NCBI GenBank assembly: GCA_036742665.1
Contig: DAINQP010000004.1
Span: 1 to 64,000, forward strand
Origin: Gp6-AA40 sp036742665
GTDB taxonomy: Bacteria; Acidobacteriota; Vicinamibacteria; Vicinamibacterales; UBA2999
Direction: 5' to 3'
Length of the DNA stretch: 64,000 bases
In this document: one piece after another, positions 53,702 to 61,579 of the stretch
How positions within the stretch are numbered: the stretch's first letter is position 1
Layout of the letters: the number at the start of each line of letters is the position of its first letter
Made by a program: the position numbers and the translations under genes
The notes under the pieces: generated by a model
Database searches by the model: none
The model's input: only the letters and a program-made list of their open reading frames with translations
What the model was told of the DNA's origin: nothing

Positions 53702-54490
53702 TTAATTCGATCCGCACTTGCCACCGGGGCAGCGGTTGTTCTCCTGACAGACGTATTCGAACAATCCGTCCTTCTCCCATTCGGGCTTGGCGATGATTTC
53801 GAACTCCTGCGACCACGGTTTCGTGAAGATCTTCGGGTCGTCAATCGTGATCGTGTAGGAGATGGCAGTCGGGCTCTTCCAGCGTAAGCGCTCGATGGTG
53901 TGCAGCGCGTCGCTGTGCATGCGGAACTCCTCGCCATTCGTGTAGTGGTGATCGTCGAGCGCCCACCGCTTGAAGTTGGTGGTGTCGATCACCAGCGTGT
54001 CGCCTTCCCACTTGCCGACCGGGTCGCCGTCGTACATCGGTTCGAGGCCTTCGCGGTGTGGACGGCCGTCGAGCGGGATGATCCGTGTGTTGCGCTGGAA
54101 CTCGTGTACCCAGATGAGATGAGTCTTCGTCTGGAACAGTTGCATCGCATTGCCAGACAACACGCTGGCGGGGAAGCCGGCCGGCATGCAGAAGTCGCGC
54201 GGCTCGTCGTGCCTGGGATCACCGGTGCGCGGTTCGAAGAACGGCTCGCCACCTGGCTTGAGCGGGGCGAAGTTCTTGCTGTCGAAGATCGTCGCGTTCG
54301 AGCGACCGCGCGTGGCCCCTGGAAGATACGTCGGCCACTGGTACGTGCCGCCGAAGTCCGGCTTGCCGTCGGCGCTACGCGGGATTTGCGCCGGCTTCGC
54401 CGTGGACGTGTTCTGCGCGGAGAGCGGTGTCATCACCGTCAGCGCACCGAGGGCGAGCATCAGTAACAGCCAGCGTGTGTATCGCAGCAT
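53702..54490 (-). CDS. Secreted protein of unknown function (acidobacterial type)
   Basis: A 262-aa protein with a signal peptide (LLLMLALGALTVMTPLSAQ). The mature part contains recurrent acidobacterial stretches such as RSADGKPDFGGTYQWP, DFCMPAGFPASVL, YDGDPVGKWEGDTLVIDTTNF and WVHEFQRNTRII. The Cys near the C-terminus (CQENNRCPGGKC) could form disulfides. Domain identity is not recognised. It lies 35 bp downstream of the DUF6152-type gene's region, and the pair is often found together in this phylum. Confidence 0.72.
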   Translation of the reverse strand: MLRYTRWLLLMLALGALTVMTPLSAQNTSTAKPAQIPRSADGKPDFGGTYQWPTYLPGATRGRSNATIFDSKNFAPLKPGGEPFFEPRTGDPRHDEPRDFCMPAGFPASVLSGNAMQLFQTKTHLIWVHEFQRNTRIIPLDGRPHREGLEPMYDGDPVGKWEGDTLVIDTTNFKRWALDDHHYTNGEEFRMHSDALHTIERLRWKSPTAISYTITIDDPKIFTKPWSQEFEIIAKPEWEKDGLFEYVCQENNRCPGGKCGSN

Positions 54491-54500
54491 GGTGACCTCT

Positions 54501-54556
54501 CAGGCGAGTGTGAAGACTCCCCTCTACGCCAGGCGGGTCTGAAGACCCGCCTCTAC
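54501..54556. repeat. Family B palindromic repeat, tandem pair (copies 1 and 2)
   Basis: Two copies, offset by 29 bp, of a 26-27 bp hairpin; the second (54530-54556) is the better one, with core GGCGGGTCTGAAGACCCGCC followed by TCTAC. The downstream-encoded DUF6152-type gene's stop codon (TAG on the minus strand, 54553-54555) lies inside it. Confidence 0.85.
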
Positions 54557-54948
54557 TTCGATTGCTGATCCGCGGCTGACGCCGTGAACACGTTTCGGCC
54601 GTCCTGATACGTCACGCTGCGGCCGAACCCGTTATGCGATCCGTCTTTCGCCCGGAATCCATCGACGTTGACGATCGCGCCGACCACGAGCTGTTCTTTG
54701 CGGATGCCGCGACGCATCAACTGCCCGGGCGCGCCGCCCGACAGTCCCCACAGCGTAGTGGTGCCGTCAGAGTTCTTCACCTCGACGTAGTACCAGATGT
54801 GCGGATTCGTCCACTCGACCTTCTTGAGCGTGCCGGTCAGCTTGATCGGCTGCGTGTCGTCGAACTCTGCGGCAAACGAATGATGCGCGAGCAGTTTCGC
54901 GCCGCCGAGAAGACCGGCGAACAGTGCGATGAGCACGAGCGTCTTCAT
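54553..54948 (-). CDS. DUF6152-family exported protein
   Basis: A 131-aa protein with a signal peptide (TLVLIALFAGLLGGAKLLA) and a mature part with the DUF6152-like motif HHSFAAEFDDTQPIKLTGTLKKVEWTNPHIWYYVEV. It is a small beta-sandwich protein of unknown function. The stop codon is provided by repeat DNA (54553-54555). ATG 54948 is selected because the signal peptide begins there. Confidence 0.78.
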   Translation of the reverse strand: MKTLVLIALFAGLLGGAKLLAHHSFAAEFDDTQPIKLTGTLKKVEWTNPHIWYYVEVKNSDGTTTLWGLSGGAPGQLMRRGIRKEQLVVGAIVNVDGFRAKDGSHNGFGRSVTYQDGRNVFTASAADQQSK

Positions 54949-55227
54949 AACAACCTCGAAATAAAAGTCTAGTCCCTGACCGTCCTGTTCGAAAGCCTGG
55001 CCTCGCACGTTGACTCAGTGGACGGCAAGACAAGCCGGCCGCCCCCCAACGGTCAGAACTGATCGGCACCATCGACCCGAACGACTTCAGCTGGATCGAG
55101 ATTCCCGGCAGCCGGGTGCAGAACCGCGGCACGATTCTGTCCCGCCTGCAGCGGTTCGAACGGGACGCCCCAGCGCTCACGCACTGGTGAGGAGCAGGAG
55201 CGCGTCCTCGGGTCTGAAGACCTGCCT
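54949..55227. other. Intergenic region with a possible gene remnant
   Basis: In the plus-strand frame 55023-55190 the sequence reads GRQDKPAAPQ, then ELIGTIDPNDFSWIEIPGSR and ILSRLQRFERDAPALTHW, followed by TGA. There is no start codon or RBS and a stop precedes it, so this looks like a C-terminal piece of a lost gene. I do not recognise the parent family. Confidence 0.35.
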
Positions 55228-55231
55228 CTAC
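55205..55231. repeat. Family B palindromic repeat, copy 3
   Basis: A 27-bp hairpin of the same family as 54530-54556, with CGGGTCTGAAGACCTGCC at its core. The glucosidase stop codon (TAG on the minus strand, 55228-55230) is inside it. Confidence 0.82.
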
Positions 55232-57966
55232 GAGCCGTGTGGTGGTGCGGCTCGCTCGGCGATGAATCGCGCTGCCAGCGCCGTCCATCCCGTCTGATGA
55301 CTGGCTCCGCAGCCGCGGCCGGTCTCGGCGTGGAAGTATTCATGGAACTGCATCAGATCCCGCCAATGCGGATCGTCGGCATGCTTCCGATCGGTCCCGA
55401 AACACGGACGACGGCCTGAGCCGTCGCGGAGGAACAGCGAGGCAACGCGTCTCGAGATCTCCCGGGCGACCTGCTCGAGCGTCAAATGCCGTCCTGATCC
55501 AGTCGGGCATTCGACGGTGAACGCGTTTCCATAGAAGTGGTGATACCGCTCGAGCGCCTCAACCAGCAGGAAGTTGAGCGGCAGCCAGATCGGCCCGCGC
55601 CAGTTCGAGTTCCCGCCAAAGAGTCCAGAGGTCGATTCACCAGGGATGTAGTCGAGACGATGCTCGTCGCTGTTGAAGCGCAGGGTAAACGGGTGCGATT
55701 CATGAATGCGCGAGACCGAGCGGATGCCGAACGGCGAGAGGAACTCCTGCTCGTCCAACATGTAGCGCAGCATGCGGTGGAGCCGCTCGCGCGACGGGAT
55801 GGCGAGCAGCCGGTGTGGTCCGTGGTGCGCCGACGTTGCCATACACGTGATGTGCCGGGCGAGGTCTGGACGATTGACCAGAAACCAGTCGAGGCGCTTC
55901 TTGAAGCCTGGCAGCGCGTCGATCGTCGTCTGGTCGAGGACCTCGACCGCGCAGAGTGGCAGCAGGCCGACCATTGATCGGATGGGCAGGGGCACCACGT
56001 GCCCGTCGATCGAGAGGCGGTCGTAATAGAAGCCGTCAGCCTCGTCCCAGAGTCCGGTCCCCCCGAGCTCATTCATCGCATCGACGATGGCCACGAAGTG
56101 TTCGAAGAACTTCGACGCCATGTCCGCATACGTCGGGTCTTCTCTCGCCAGTTCCAGCGCCATCGACAGCATCGTCGAACAGTAGAACGCCATCCACGCC
56201 GTGCCGTCGGCTTGCCGCAGTTGATGATTCGACGGCAGCTCTGAGCGGTTCAGGACGCCGATGTTGTCGAGACCGAGAAAGCCGCCAGAGAAGAGGTGAC
56301 GGCCATCGACGTCCTTGCGGTTGACCCACCAGGTGAAGTTGAGCAGCAGCTTCTGAAAGACGCGAGAAAGGAACTGATGGTCGCGATGACCGGGTTCACC
56401 GGTCATCTTATAGACGCGCCATGCCGCCCATGCGTGGACCGGTGGATTCACGTCCGAGAGTTGCCACTCGTACGCGGGCAGCTCACCGTTTGGGTGCATG
56501 TACCACTCGCGCAGGAACAGCACGAGTTGATCCTTGGCGAACTCGGGATCGAGCGGCGAGAACGGAATCATGTGGAACGCCAGGTCCCACGCCGCGTACC
56601 ACGGATATTCCCACTTGTCGGGCACACTGATGACGTCGCGGTTGTAGAGATGTGTCCAGTCCTCGTTGCGGACGTGCGCGCGTTCGGGTGACGGCGCCAC
56701 ATCGGTGGGATCGCCTTCGATCCAGTCCTTGACGACATAGTGATAGAACTGCTTCGTCCAGAGCAAACCTGCCGCGGCTTGCCGGCTCACCTGTCGTGCA
56801 TCGCCGGTCACGTGCGAAGGGATCGTGGCCGCATAGAACGCATCCGCGTCGGCACGACGCTGCTGGAACGGCTGCTCGAATGCCTCCCCGAACCAATCAT
56901 CAATAGACGATGACGGAGTGGCGACATCGGCCAGCCGCACACGCACGACTGATGTCGCGCCGGCGAGCACCTCGAAGACGTAATGCAGCGCCGCCTTCGT
57001 GCCCGTCTGCTCAGGATTCATCGCCTCGCGACGGCCGTTGATGATCGCCTCGCCGAAGGCGTCCTTGACGAATGGCGTGCGATTCGGGACGCCAAAGATG
57101 CGCTGATAGTTGGTTTCGTTGTCGGTGAAGAGCAGATCAGGGGCGTGCTTACCGAACGCATCGCCGCGCAGCTCGAAGGTGCCGAGCGTCACATGCTCGG
57201 CACGAATGCCGCGCACGCACCCTGCCCTGAGTGAAGGCGAAGGGTCTGCCCTGAGCGCATCCGCAGGGACTGCCGACATGTGCGGTCTGGGCCAGTACCC
57301 TTCGCCGGTTCGACCCCATGACCATGTGTTGCGGAACCATAGCGTTGGCAGCACGTGAATGCGCGCACGCTCCGGCCCGCGGTTGGCGACCTCGATTTGG
57401 ATCAGGATGTCGTTGGCTGAGGCCTTGGCGTACTCGACCGTCACATCGAAGTATCGGTTCTCGTCAAAGATACCCGTGTCGCTGATCTCGAACTCAGGGT
57501 CGAGACGGCTGCGCCGGCGGTTCTCGTCGTAGAGCTGCTCGTAGGGAAAGGCCGCCTGCGGATACTTGTACAGCGCCTTCATGTAGGAGTGGGTCGGCGT
57601 CGAGTCCAGGTAGTAGTAGCACTCCTTCACGTCCTCGCCGTGATTGCCTTCCTTTCCGGTGAGACCGAAGAGCCGCTCCTTGAGAATGACGTCGCGTTCG
57701 TTCCACAGCGCGAGCGCGAAGCACAAACGGCCCTGCCGGTCGCAAATCCCCAGCAGTCCGTCTTCTCCCCACCGGTAGGCGCGGCTTCGCGCGTGGTCGT
57801 GCGTGAAGTATTCCCAGACCGTGCCGCGGGCAGAGTAGTCCTCGCGGACTGTGCCCCACTGCCGCTCGGCGAGGTACGGACCCCATCGCTTCCAATCCAC
57901 TTCACGGGAGGTGGCCAGGGCGAGCCGCTGTGTTTCGGCGTTCTGTGGATGTTGAGGGCGAGTCAT
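55228..57966 (-). CDS. GH63-like glucosidase (MGH1-type)
   Basis: A roughly 912-aa glycoside hydrolase with an (alpha/alpha)6 toroid: EWQLSDVNPPVHAWAAWRVYK, LWDEADGFYYDRL and FGGNSNWRGPIWLPLNFLLVEAL are typical of MGH1-type glucosidases. It probably cleaves an alpha-glucoside such as glucosylglycerate or mannosylglycerate. ATG 57966 (MTRPQHP) is preferred; a GTG at 58062 is also possible. An in-frame repeat-derived insert encodes ADALRADPSPSLRAG near the middle. The stop is in repeat DNA. Confidence 0.82.
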   Translation of the reverse strand: MTRPQHPQNAETQRLALATSREVDWKRWGPYLAERQWGTVREDYSARGTVWEYFTHDHARSRAYRWGEDGLLGICDRQGRLCFALALWNERDVILKERLFGLTGKEGNHGEDVKECYYYLDSTPTHSYMKALYKYPQAAFPYEQLYDENRRRSRLDPEFEISDTGIFDENRYFDVTVEYAKASANDILIQIEVANRGPERARIHVLPTLWFRNTWSWGRTGEGYWPRPHMSAVPADALRADPSPSLRAGCVRGIRAEHVTLGTFELRGDAFGKHAPDLLFTDNETNYQRIFGVPNRTPFVKDAFGEAIINGRREAMNPEQTGTKAALHYVFEVLAGATSVVRVRLADVATPSSSIDDWFGEAFEQPFQQRRADADAFYAATIPSHVTGDARQVSRQAAAGLLWTKQFYHYVVKDWIEGDPTDVAPSPERAHVRNEDWTHLYNRDVISVPDKWEYPWYAAWDLAFHMIPFSPLDPEFAKDQLVLFLREWYMHPNGELPAYEWQLSDVNPPVHAWAAWRVYKMTGEPGHRDHQFLSRVFQKLLLNFTWWVNRKDVDGRHLFSGGFLGLDNIGVLNRSELPSNHQLRQADGTAWMAFYCSTMLSMALELAREDPTYADMASKFFEHFVAIVDAMNELGGTGLWDEADGFYYDRLSIDGHVVPLPIRSMVGLLPLCAVEVLDQTTIDALPGFKKRLDWFLVNRPDLARHITCMATSAHHGPHRLLAIPSRERLHRMLRYMLDEQEFLSPFGIRSVSRIHESHPFTLRFNSDEHRLDYIPGESTSGLFGGNSNWRGPIWLPLNFLLVEALERYHHFYGNAFTVECPTGSGRHLTLEQVAREISRRVASLFLRDGSGRRPCFGTDRKHADDPHWRDLMQFHEYFHAETGRGCGASHQTGWTALAARFIAERAAPPHGS
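57225..57268. repeat. CCCTGAG-type repeat inserted in frame in the glucosidase gene
   Basis: Two tandem imperfect hairpins (CCCTGAGTGAAGGCGAAGGG and CCCTGAGCGCATCCGCAGGG, with 4 bp between) lie within the coding region. The frame stays open, giving an extra Ala/Pro/Ser-rich stretch. A related sequence is at 63959. Confidence 0.7.
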
Positions 57967-58102
57967 GTATGAGCCGGACCGTGAGTTAAACCGCACGCCA
58001 TTATTTCTCGCAATGGGCACCGGTCGCGTCTCCTCGGGGATTTCCTGAGATGGCAACGACACGGGGGGTGTATACGTTGGAGAGTGGCCTTACAGTGTTG
58101 GG

Positions 58103-58828
58103 ATGAAAATCGAAGTCGCTGAGAGCGCTGACGCGCTGAGCCACGAGGTAGCGGAGCAGTTCGTGCGCCTCACGACAGACGCCGTGCAGACGCGCGGCCG
58201 ATGCACGGTGGCGTTGAGCGGCGGGTCGTCACCGGGGGGCGTTTACCAGTTGCTGGGGGCGCCGGCGTTTCGTACGCGCGTGCGCTGGAACGATATCCAT
58301 TTCTTCTGGGGCGACGAGCGTCACGTGCCGCCCGATCATCCGGACAGCAATTACCGGATGGCGGTGGAGGCGATGCTGTCGAAGGTGCCCGTTCCGCCGG
58401 CAAACGTCCATCGCGTACGCAGTGAACTGCCCGATGCCGAACGCGCCGCACGTGAATACGAAGAGACGATTCTCGCCTGCGTCAACGGTGAGCCGCCGCC
58501 TCGATTCGATCTCATTCACCTCGGGATCGGCACCGATGGGCACGTTGCGTCGTTGTTTCCTGGGAGCGCCGCGCTCGAGGAACGCCAGCGGATCTGCGTC
58601 GCCAACTGGGTTGCGAAATTTGAAGGCTACCGCATTACGGTGACGCTGCCGGTCTTGAACGCGGCTCGCGCCGTCGTCTTTATCGCGACCGGAGTGGAGA
58701 AAGCCGCCATCGTGCAGCAGGTGCTCCGGGATCCCGTGTCGTCGCCGTTACCCGCGCAACTTGTCCAACCGGCCGACGGCGAACTGTCGTGGATGCTCGA
58801 TCGCGCAGCGGCAGGTGAGCAGACATGA
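58103..58828 (+). CDS. pgl: 6-phosphogluconolactonase
   Basis: A 241-aa soluble enzyme of the DevB/Pgl family converting 6-phosphogluconolactone to 6-phosphogluconate in the pentose phosphate pathway. The motifs VALSGGSSPGGVYQLLG, IHFFWGDERHVPPDHPDSNYRMA and LGIGTDGHVASLFPGS are intact, with the catalytic His in DGHVASLFPG. ATG 58103. The stop overlaps the next start (ATGA). It is divergent from the glucosidase. Confidence 0.96.
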   Translation: MKIEVAESADALSHEVAEQFVRLTTDAVQTRGRCTVALSGGSSPGGVYQLLGAPAFRTRVRWNDIHFFWGDERHVPPDHPDSNYRMAVEAMLSKVPVPPANVHRVRSELPDAERAAREYEETILACVNGEPPPRFDLIHLGIGTDGHVASLFPGSAALEERQRICVANWVAKFEGYRITVTLPVLNAARAVVFIATGVEKAAIVQQVLRDPVSSPLPAQLVQPADGELSWMLDRAAAGEQT

Positions 58829-59457
58829 TCACGCGTGTCTTTCTGGTGAGACACGGTGCCACGACGCTGACGGCCGACGACCGCTTTGCCGGATCCAGCG
58901 ATGTGCCACTTGGCCCGGACGGGCAGGTTCAGGTCGAACGTTTGGCGGATCGCCTTGCCGCCGCGCCGCTGGCCGCACTGTATTCGAGCCCGTTGCAACG
59001 TTCCGTCACGACCGCCACCGTTGTCGGTCGTCCACACGGATTGGCGCCGGTGCTGGGTGACGGTCTGCGCGAGATCGATCACGGACGATGGGAAGGTCTT
59101 CGGCGGGACGAGGTGCAGCGCATGTATCCCGACGAATATGCCGCCTGGGAGCATGACCCGGTGCATGTCGCCCCGCAGGGTGGTGAGACCGGGAAACATG
59201 TCCTCGCGCGAGCGTTGCCGGTCATCAACGACATCATCCGGCGTCACGCCGGCCAGTCGGTCCTCGTCGTCGCGCATAAGGCGACCAACCGCCTGCTGAT
59301 CGCGCACTGGCTGGGGTTCGACCTGCGAACCTATCGCGATCGCATCGAGCAATTGCCGGCCTGCCTCAACCTGCTCGACTTCAAAAGTCCCGACCAGGCT
59401 CGTCTGGTCCTCCTGAACGACGTCTCCCATTACGACCTCGCCGGCGCCCACGCCTGA
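58825..59457 (+). CDS. Histidine phosphatase-family protein
   Basis: A 210-aa phosphoglycerate-mutase-like phosphatase with FLVRHGATTLTADDRFAGSSDVPLG, carrying the RHG catalytic motif, then SSPLQRSVTTA and REIDHGRWEGL. The second catalytic His is in VVAHKATN. It is translationally coupled to pgl and likely a small sugar-phosphate phosphatase. The stop lies 3 bp before a family A repeat. Confidence 0.9.
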   Translation: MITRVFLVRHGATTLTADDRFAGSSDVPLGPDGQVQVERLADRLAAAPLAALYSSPLQRSVTTATVVGRPHGLAPVLGDGLREIDHGRWEGLRRDEVQRMYPDEYAAWEHDPVHVAPQGGETGKHVLARALPVINDIIRRHAGQSVLVVAHKATNRLLIAHWLGFDLRTYRDRIEQLPACLNLLDFKSPDQARLVLLNDVSHYDLAGAHA

Positions 59458-59460
59458 CTG

Positions 59461-59497
59461 AGGGTCTGACCCGGGGTCTGACCCCGGGTCAGACCCC
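59461..59497. repeat. Family A palindromic repeat, copy 3
   Basis: 37 bp identical to the reverse complement of copy 1 except for the first base. It begins 3 bp after the histidine-phosphatase stop. The shared tail AACGGCGGTTGTC follows 15 bp later, at 59513-59525. Confidence 0.85.
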
Positions 59498-59561
59498 AAA
59501 CACCGTTCTGACAACGGCGGTTGTCAGCTGCGGGTATGTCTACGCTAGGATGGGGGCCGAT

Positions 59562-59957
59562 ATGAAATTCATCCTGCTGGTTTACAACGATCCCGCCGCG
59601 CTCGAATCGCTGCCAGCCGGCGACTTCGACAACAAAATGCGGCACTGTCTCGCGCATGCCGACGAACTCAAGCACCACGGCCGTCTCATCGAGTCGCAGA
59701 TGCTGGAGGATGCCTCCACCGCGAAATCAGTGCGCATCCGCAACGGACGACAGACGACACTCGACGGACCGTTCGCGGAGACGAAGGAAGTGCTCGGCGG
59801 ATTCAATCTGATCGAAGCCGAGAACATCGACGAGGCAATCCGCATGGCCGCCGAGTTCCCCTGGGCGCAGACGGGAACGATCGAGGTTCGCCCGGTCCGG
59901 GACATTGAAACCGTGCGGCAGCGAGTCAACAGTGTCGCGGCCACGTCGTCGATATAA
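59562..59957 (+). CDS. YCII/DGPF-domain protein
   Basis: A 131-aa protein of the YCII-related (DGPF) family: KFILLVYNDP, the TTLDGPFAETKEVLGGFNLIEAENIDEAI signature and IEVRPV at the end. These are often dimeric alpha/beta-fold proteins of unclear function, sometimes linked to ECF sigma factors, but no sigma gene is near. ATG 59562 with a G-rich ribosome site is chosen; ATG 59550 is an alternative. Confidence 0.9.
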   Translation: MKFILLVYNDPAALESLPAGDFDNKMRHCLAHADELKHHGRLIESQMLEDASTAKSVRIRNGRQTTLDGPFAETKEVLGGFNLIEAENIDEAIRMAAEFPWAQTGTIEVRPVRDIETVRQRVNSVAATSSI

Positions 59958-59972
59958 CCTTCATCACGCTTG

Positions 59973-60815
59973 ATGTTCATCACGCGCCGCCGTCTGCTGT
60001 ACGCGTCCGCTGCGACGGTGGTGTCGGGTGCCGGCGTGGGACTGTACACCTGGCTGGTCGAGCCGCACTGGCTCGAGGTTGTCAGACGGCCTCTGCCGAT
60101 TCGAAGCCTCCCTTCGTCGCTTCGCGGCCGCACGCTCGCACAGTTGAGTGACCTCCACGTCGGGCCGCGGGTGTCCGACTCGTACATCCTCGAGACGTTC
60201 AGTCGCGTGGCCGCTCTCGCTCCGGACATCGTTGTCTATACCGGCGACTTCACCAGCTACGACACGGACGTCTACACCCATGCCGCGCGCGTCTATGCCG
60301 ACGCGCCGCGCGGACGTCTGGCGACGTTCGGCATTCTCGGCAACCACGATTACGGCCAGAACTGGGCGCACCCAGAAGTGGCGGCACGCGTGACGATCCA
60401 ACTCGAGGCGGTTGGCATTCGTATGCTGCGGAACGAGGTTGCTGATGTCGGAGGGCTGCAGGTCGCGGGCATGGATGAACTATGGGCGCATCGCTTCGAC
60501 CCGGTTCGCACGCTGGCGGCGCTCGACCGTGACCGGGCGGCGATCGTGCTCAGTCACAATCCCGATACCGTCGATCGTCCCGGGTGGGACGGCTATTACG
60601 GCTGGGTGTTGAGTGGCCACACGCACGGCGGTCAGTGCAAGCCGCCATTCCTGCCGCCGCCGCTGCTGCCGGTTGAAAATCGGCGATATACGTCAGGGGT
60701 CTTCGAGTTGTCGCGGGATCGGATGCTGTATATCAGCCGCGGTATCGGCCACCTTCTTCAGGTGCGTATCAACGCACGTCCGGAGGTAACGCTCTTCGAG
60801 TTGCAGTCCGCGTAG
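59973..60815 (+). CDS. Exported metallophosphoesterase (YaeI-like)
   Basis: A 280-aa metallophosphoesterase with an N-terminal RRRLLYASAATVVSGAGVGL segment resembling a Tat or Sec signal-anchor. The five motif blocks are present: SDLHVG, GDF, GNHD, LSHNPD and SGHTHGGQ. YaeI is a phosphodiesterase of phospholipid metabolism, but the substrate here is unknown. ATG 59973 is preferred over an upstream TTG. The stop TAG lies in repeat copy B4. Confidence 0.92.
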   Translation: MFITRRRLLYASAATVVSGAGVGLYTWLVEPHWLEVVRRPLPIRSLPSSLRGRTLAQLSDLHVGPRVSDSYILETFSRVAALAPDIVVYTGDFTSYDTDVYTHAARVYADAPRGRLATFGILGNHDYGQNWAHPEVAARVTIQLEAVGIRMLRNEVADVGGLQVAGMDELWAHRFDPVRTLAALDRDRAAIVLSHNPDTVDRPGWDGYYGWVLSGHTHGGQCKPPFLPPPLLPVENRRYTSGVFELSRDRMLYISRGIGHLLQVRINARPEVTLFELQSA

Positions 60816-60838
60816 AGGCGGATCTTCAGACCGCCTAG
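60812..60838. repeat. Family B palindromic repeat, copy 4
   Basis: A 27-bp hairpin whose two ends provide TAG stop codons to both convergent genes: the plus-strand metallophosphoesterase (60813-60815) and the minus-strand zinc-ribbon protein (60835-60837). It is the mirrored version of copies 54530 and 55205. Confidence 0.85.
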
Positions 60839-61500
60839 TCCCCTCCGCTTCCCGTGAATTGGTCGCTTTCATCGGCGAACAGCACGTTGAAGCTGGTGAG
60901 CGATCCGTAGCAGCCGCTGACGTATGCCTGCAGCTTGACCTTCACGTCCTCCGGCAGATCCGACGCATTCACCTGCTGCTCGAGCGTGCGCAGACGATTC
61001 CGCAGCATCACCACCTTGTGGAAGAAGGTCTCGATCGGCCAGCTCTTCTCCTGAATCCCCGGCGTGCCTGGCTTCAAGACCATCGTGCCACCGCGCCACT
61101 TTTGCGCGGGTGTGACCGGGGTGACGCCAGCCTCCTCGCGAATGATGCGGCGGAGCAGCAGCTCGAGATCCTCGGAACGGTCCTGAAGCGACATGAGTGA
61201 TGCTGTCCTTTCGCGATCGCTGACCAGTGGAAACGCTCCCGACGGTTGAACGTTGGGTCTTGTTAGTGATTGGGAGTCGGGCGTCGGGAGTGGTTGGGCG
61301 TTGGGTATTGGGCGTTGCGAATTTGCAACAGTCCGAGGCCCGCCGCGATAGTTGTGCTGACTCTGGCAGAAGCCGCATTGCACCCGCAGCGGCCATCCCG
61401 CTTCGTCCACGACGATCACCGTGTGCGAGCGGTCGGTTTTGCACGCGCGGCAGAGGTCTTCGACCTCGTCTCCAGCGCGAAACACTCGATCAGTAGGCAT
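60835..61500 (-). CDS. Zinc-ribbon protein with simple-repeat linker
   Basis: A 221-aa protein with an N-terminal zinc-ribbon: C17/C20 in DLCRACKTDR and C42/C45 in VQCGFCQSQHNY. Residues of about 53-86 are a Pro/Asn/Gln-rich low-complexity linker encoded by a GGGCRTTGGG-type repeat tract. The C-terminal half is helical (SLMSLQDRSEDLELLLRRIIREEAG, then LEQQVNASDLPEDVKVKLQAYVSG). ATG 61500 is chosen. The domain is not recognised beyond the Zn ribbon. It ends in repeat copy B4. Confidence 0.65.
   Translation of the reverse strand: MPTDRVFRAGDEVEDLCRACKTDRSHTVIVVDEAGWPLRVQCGFCQSQHNYRGGPRTVANSQRPIPNAQPLPTPDSQSLTRPNVQPSGAFPLVSDRERTASLMSLQDRSEDLELLLRRIIREEAGVTPVTPAQKWRGGTMVLKPGTPGIQEKSWPIETFFHKVVMLRNRLRTLEQQVNASDLPEDVKVKLQAYVSGCYGSLTSFNVLFADESDQFTGSGGD
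61255..61325. repeat. Simple-sequence repeat tract (TTGGG-type)
   Basis: A tract of GGGCGTTGGG/TTGGG-like units on the plus strand, encoding the linker of the zinc-ribbon protein. A related tract with GCATTGGGCATTCCGCATTG words occurs around 61490-61545. Resembles the arms at 7739-7786. Confidence 0.5.
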
Positions 61501-61579
61501 TGGGCATTCCGCATTGAGCATCGTGCATTGCGGCGTATCTTCGCAACCTAAGTCAAAATCATGTCTCTACCATCGCTCC

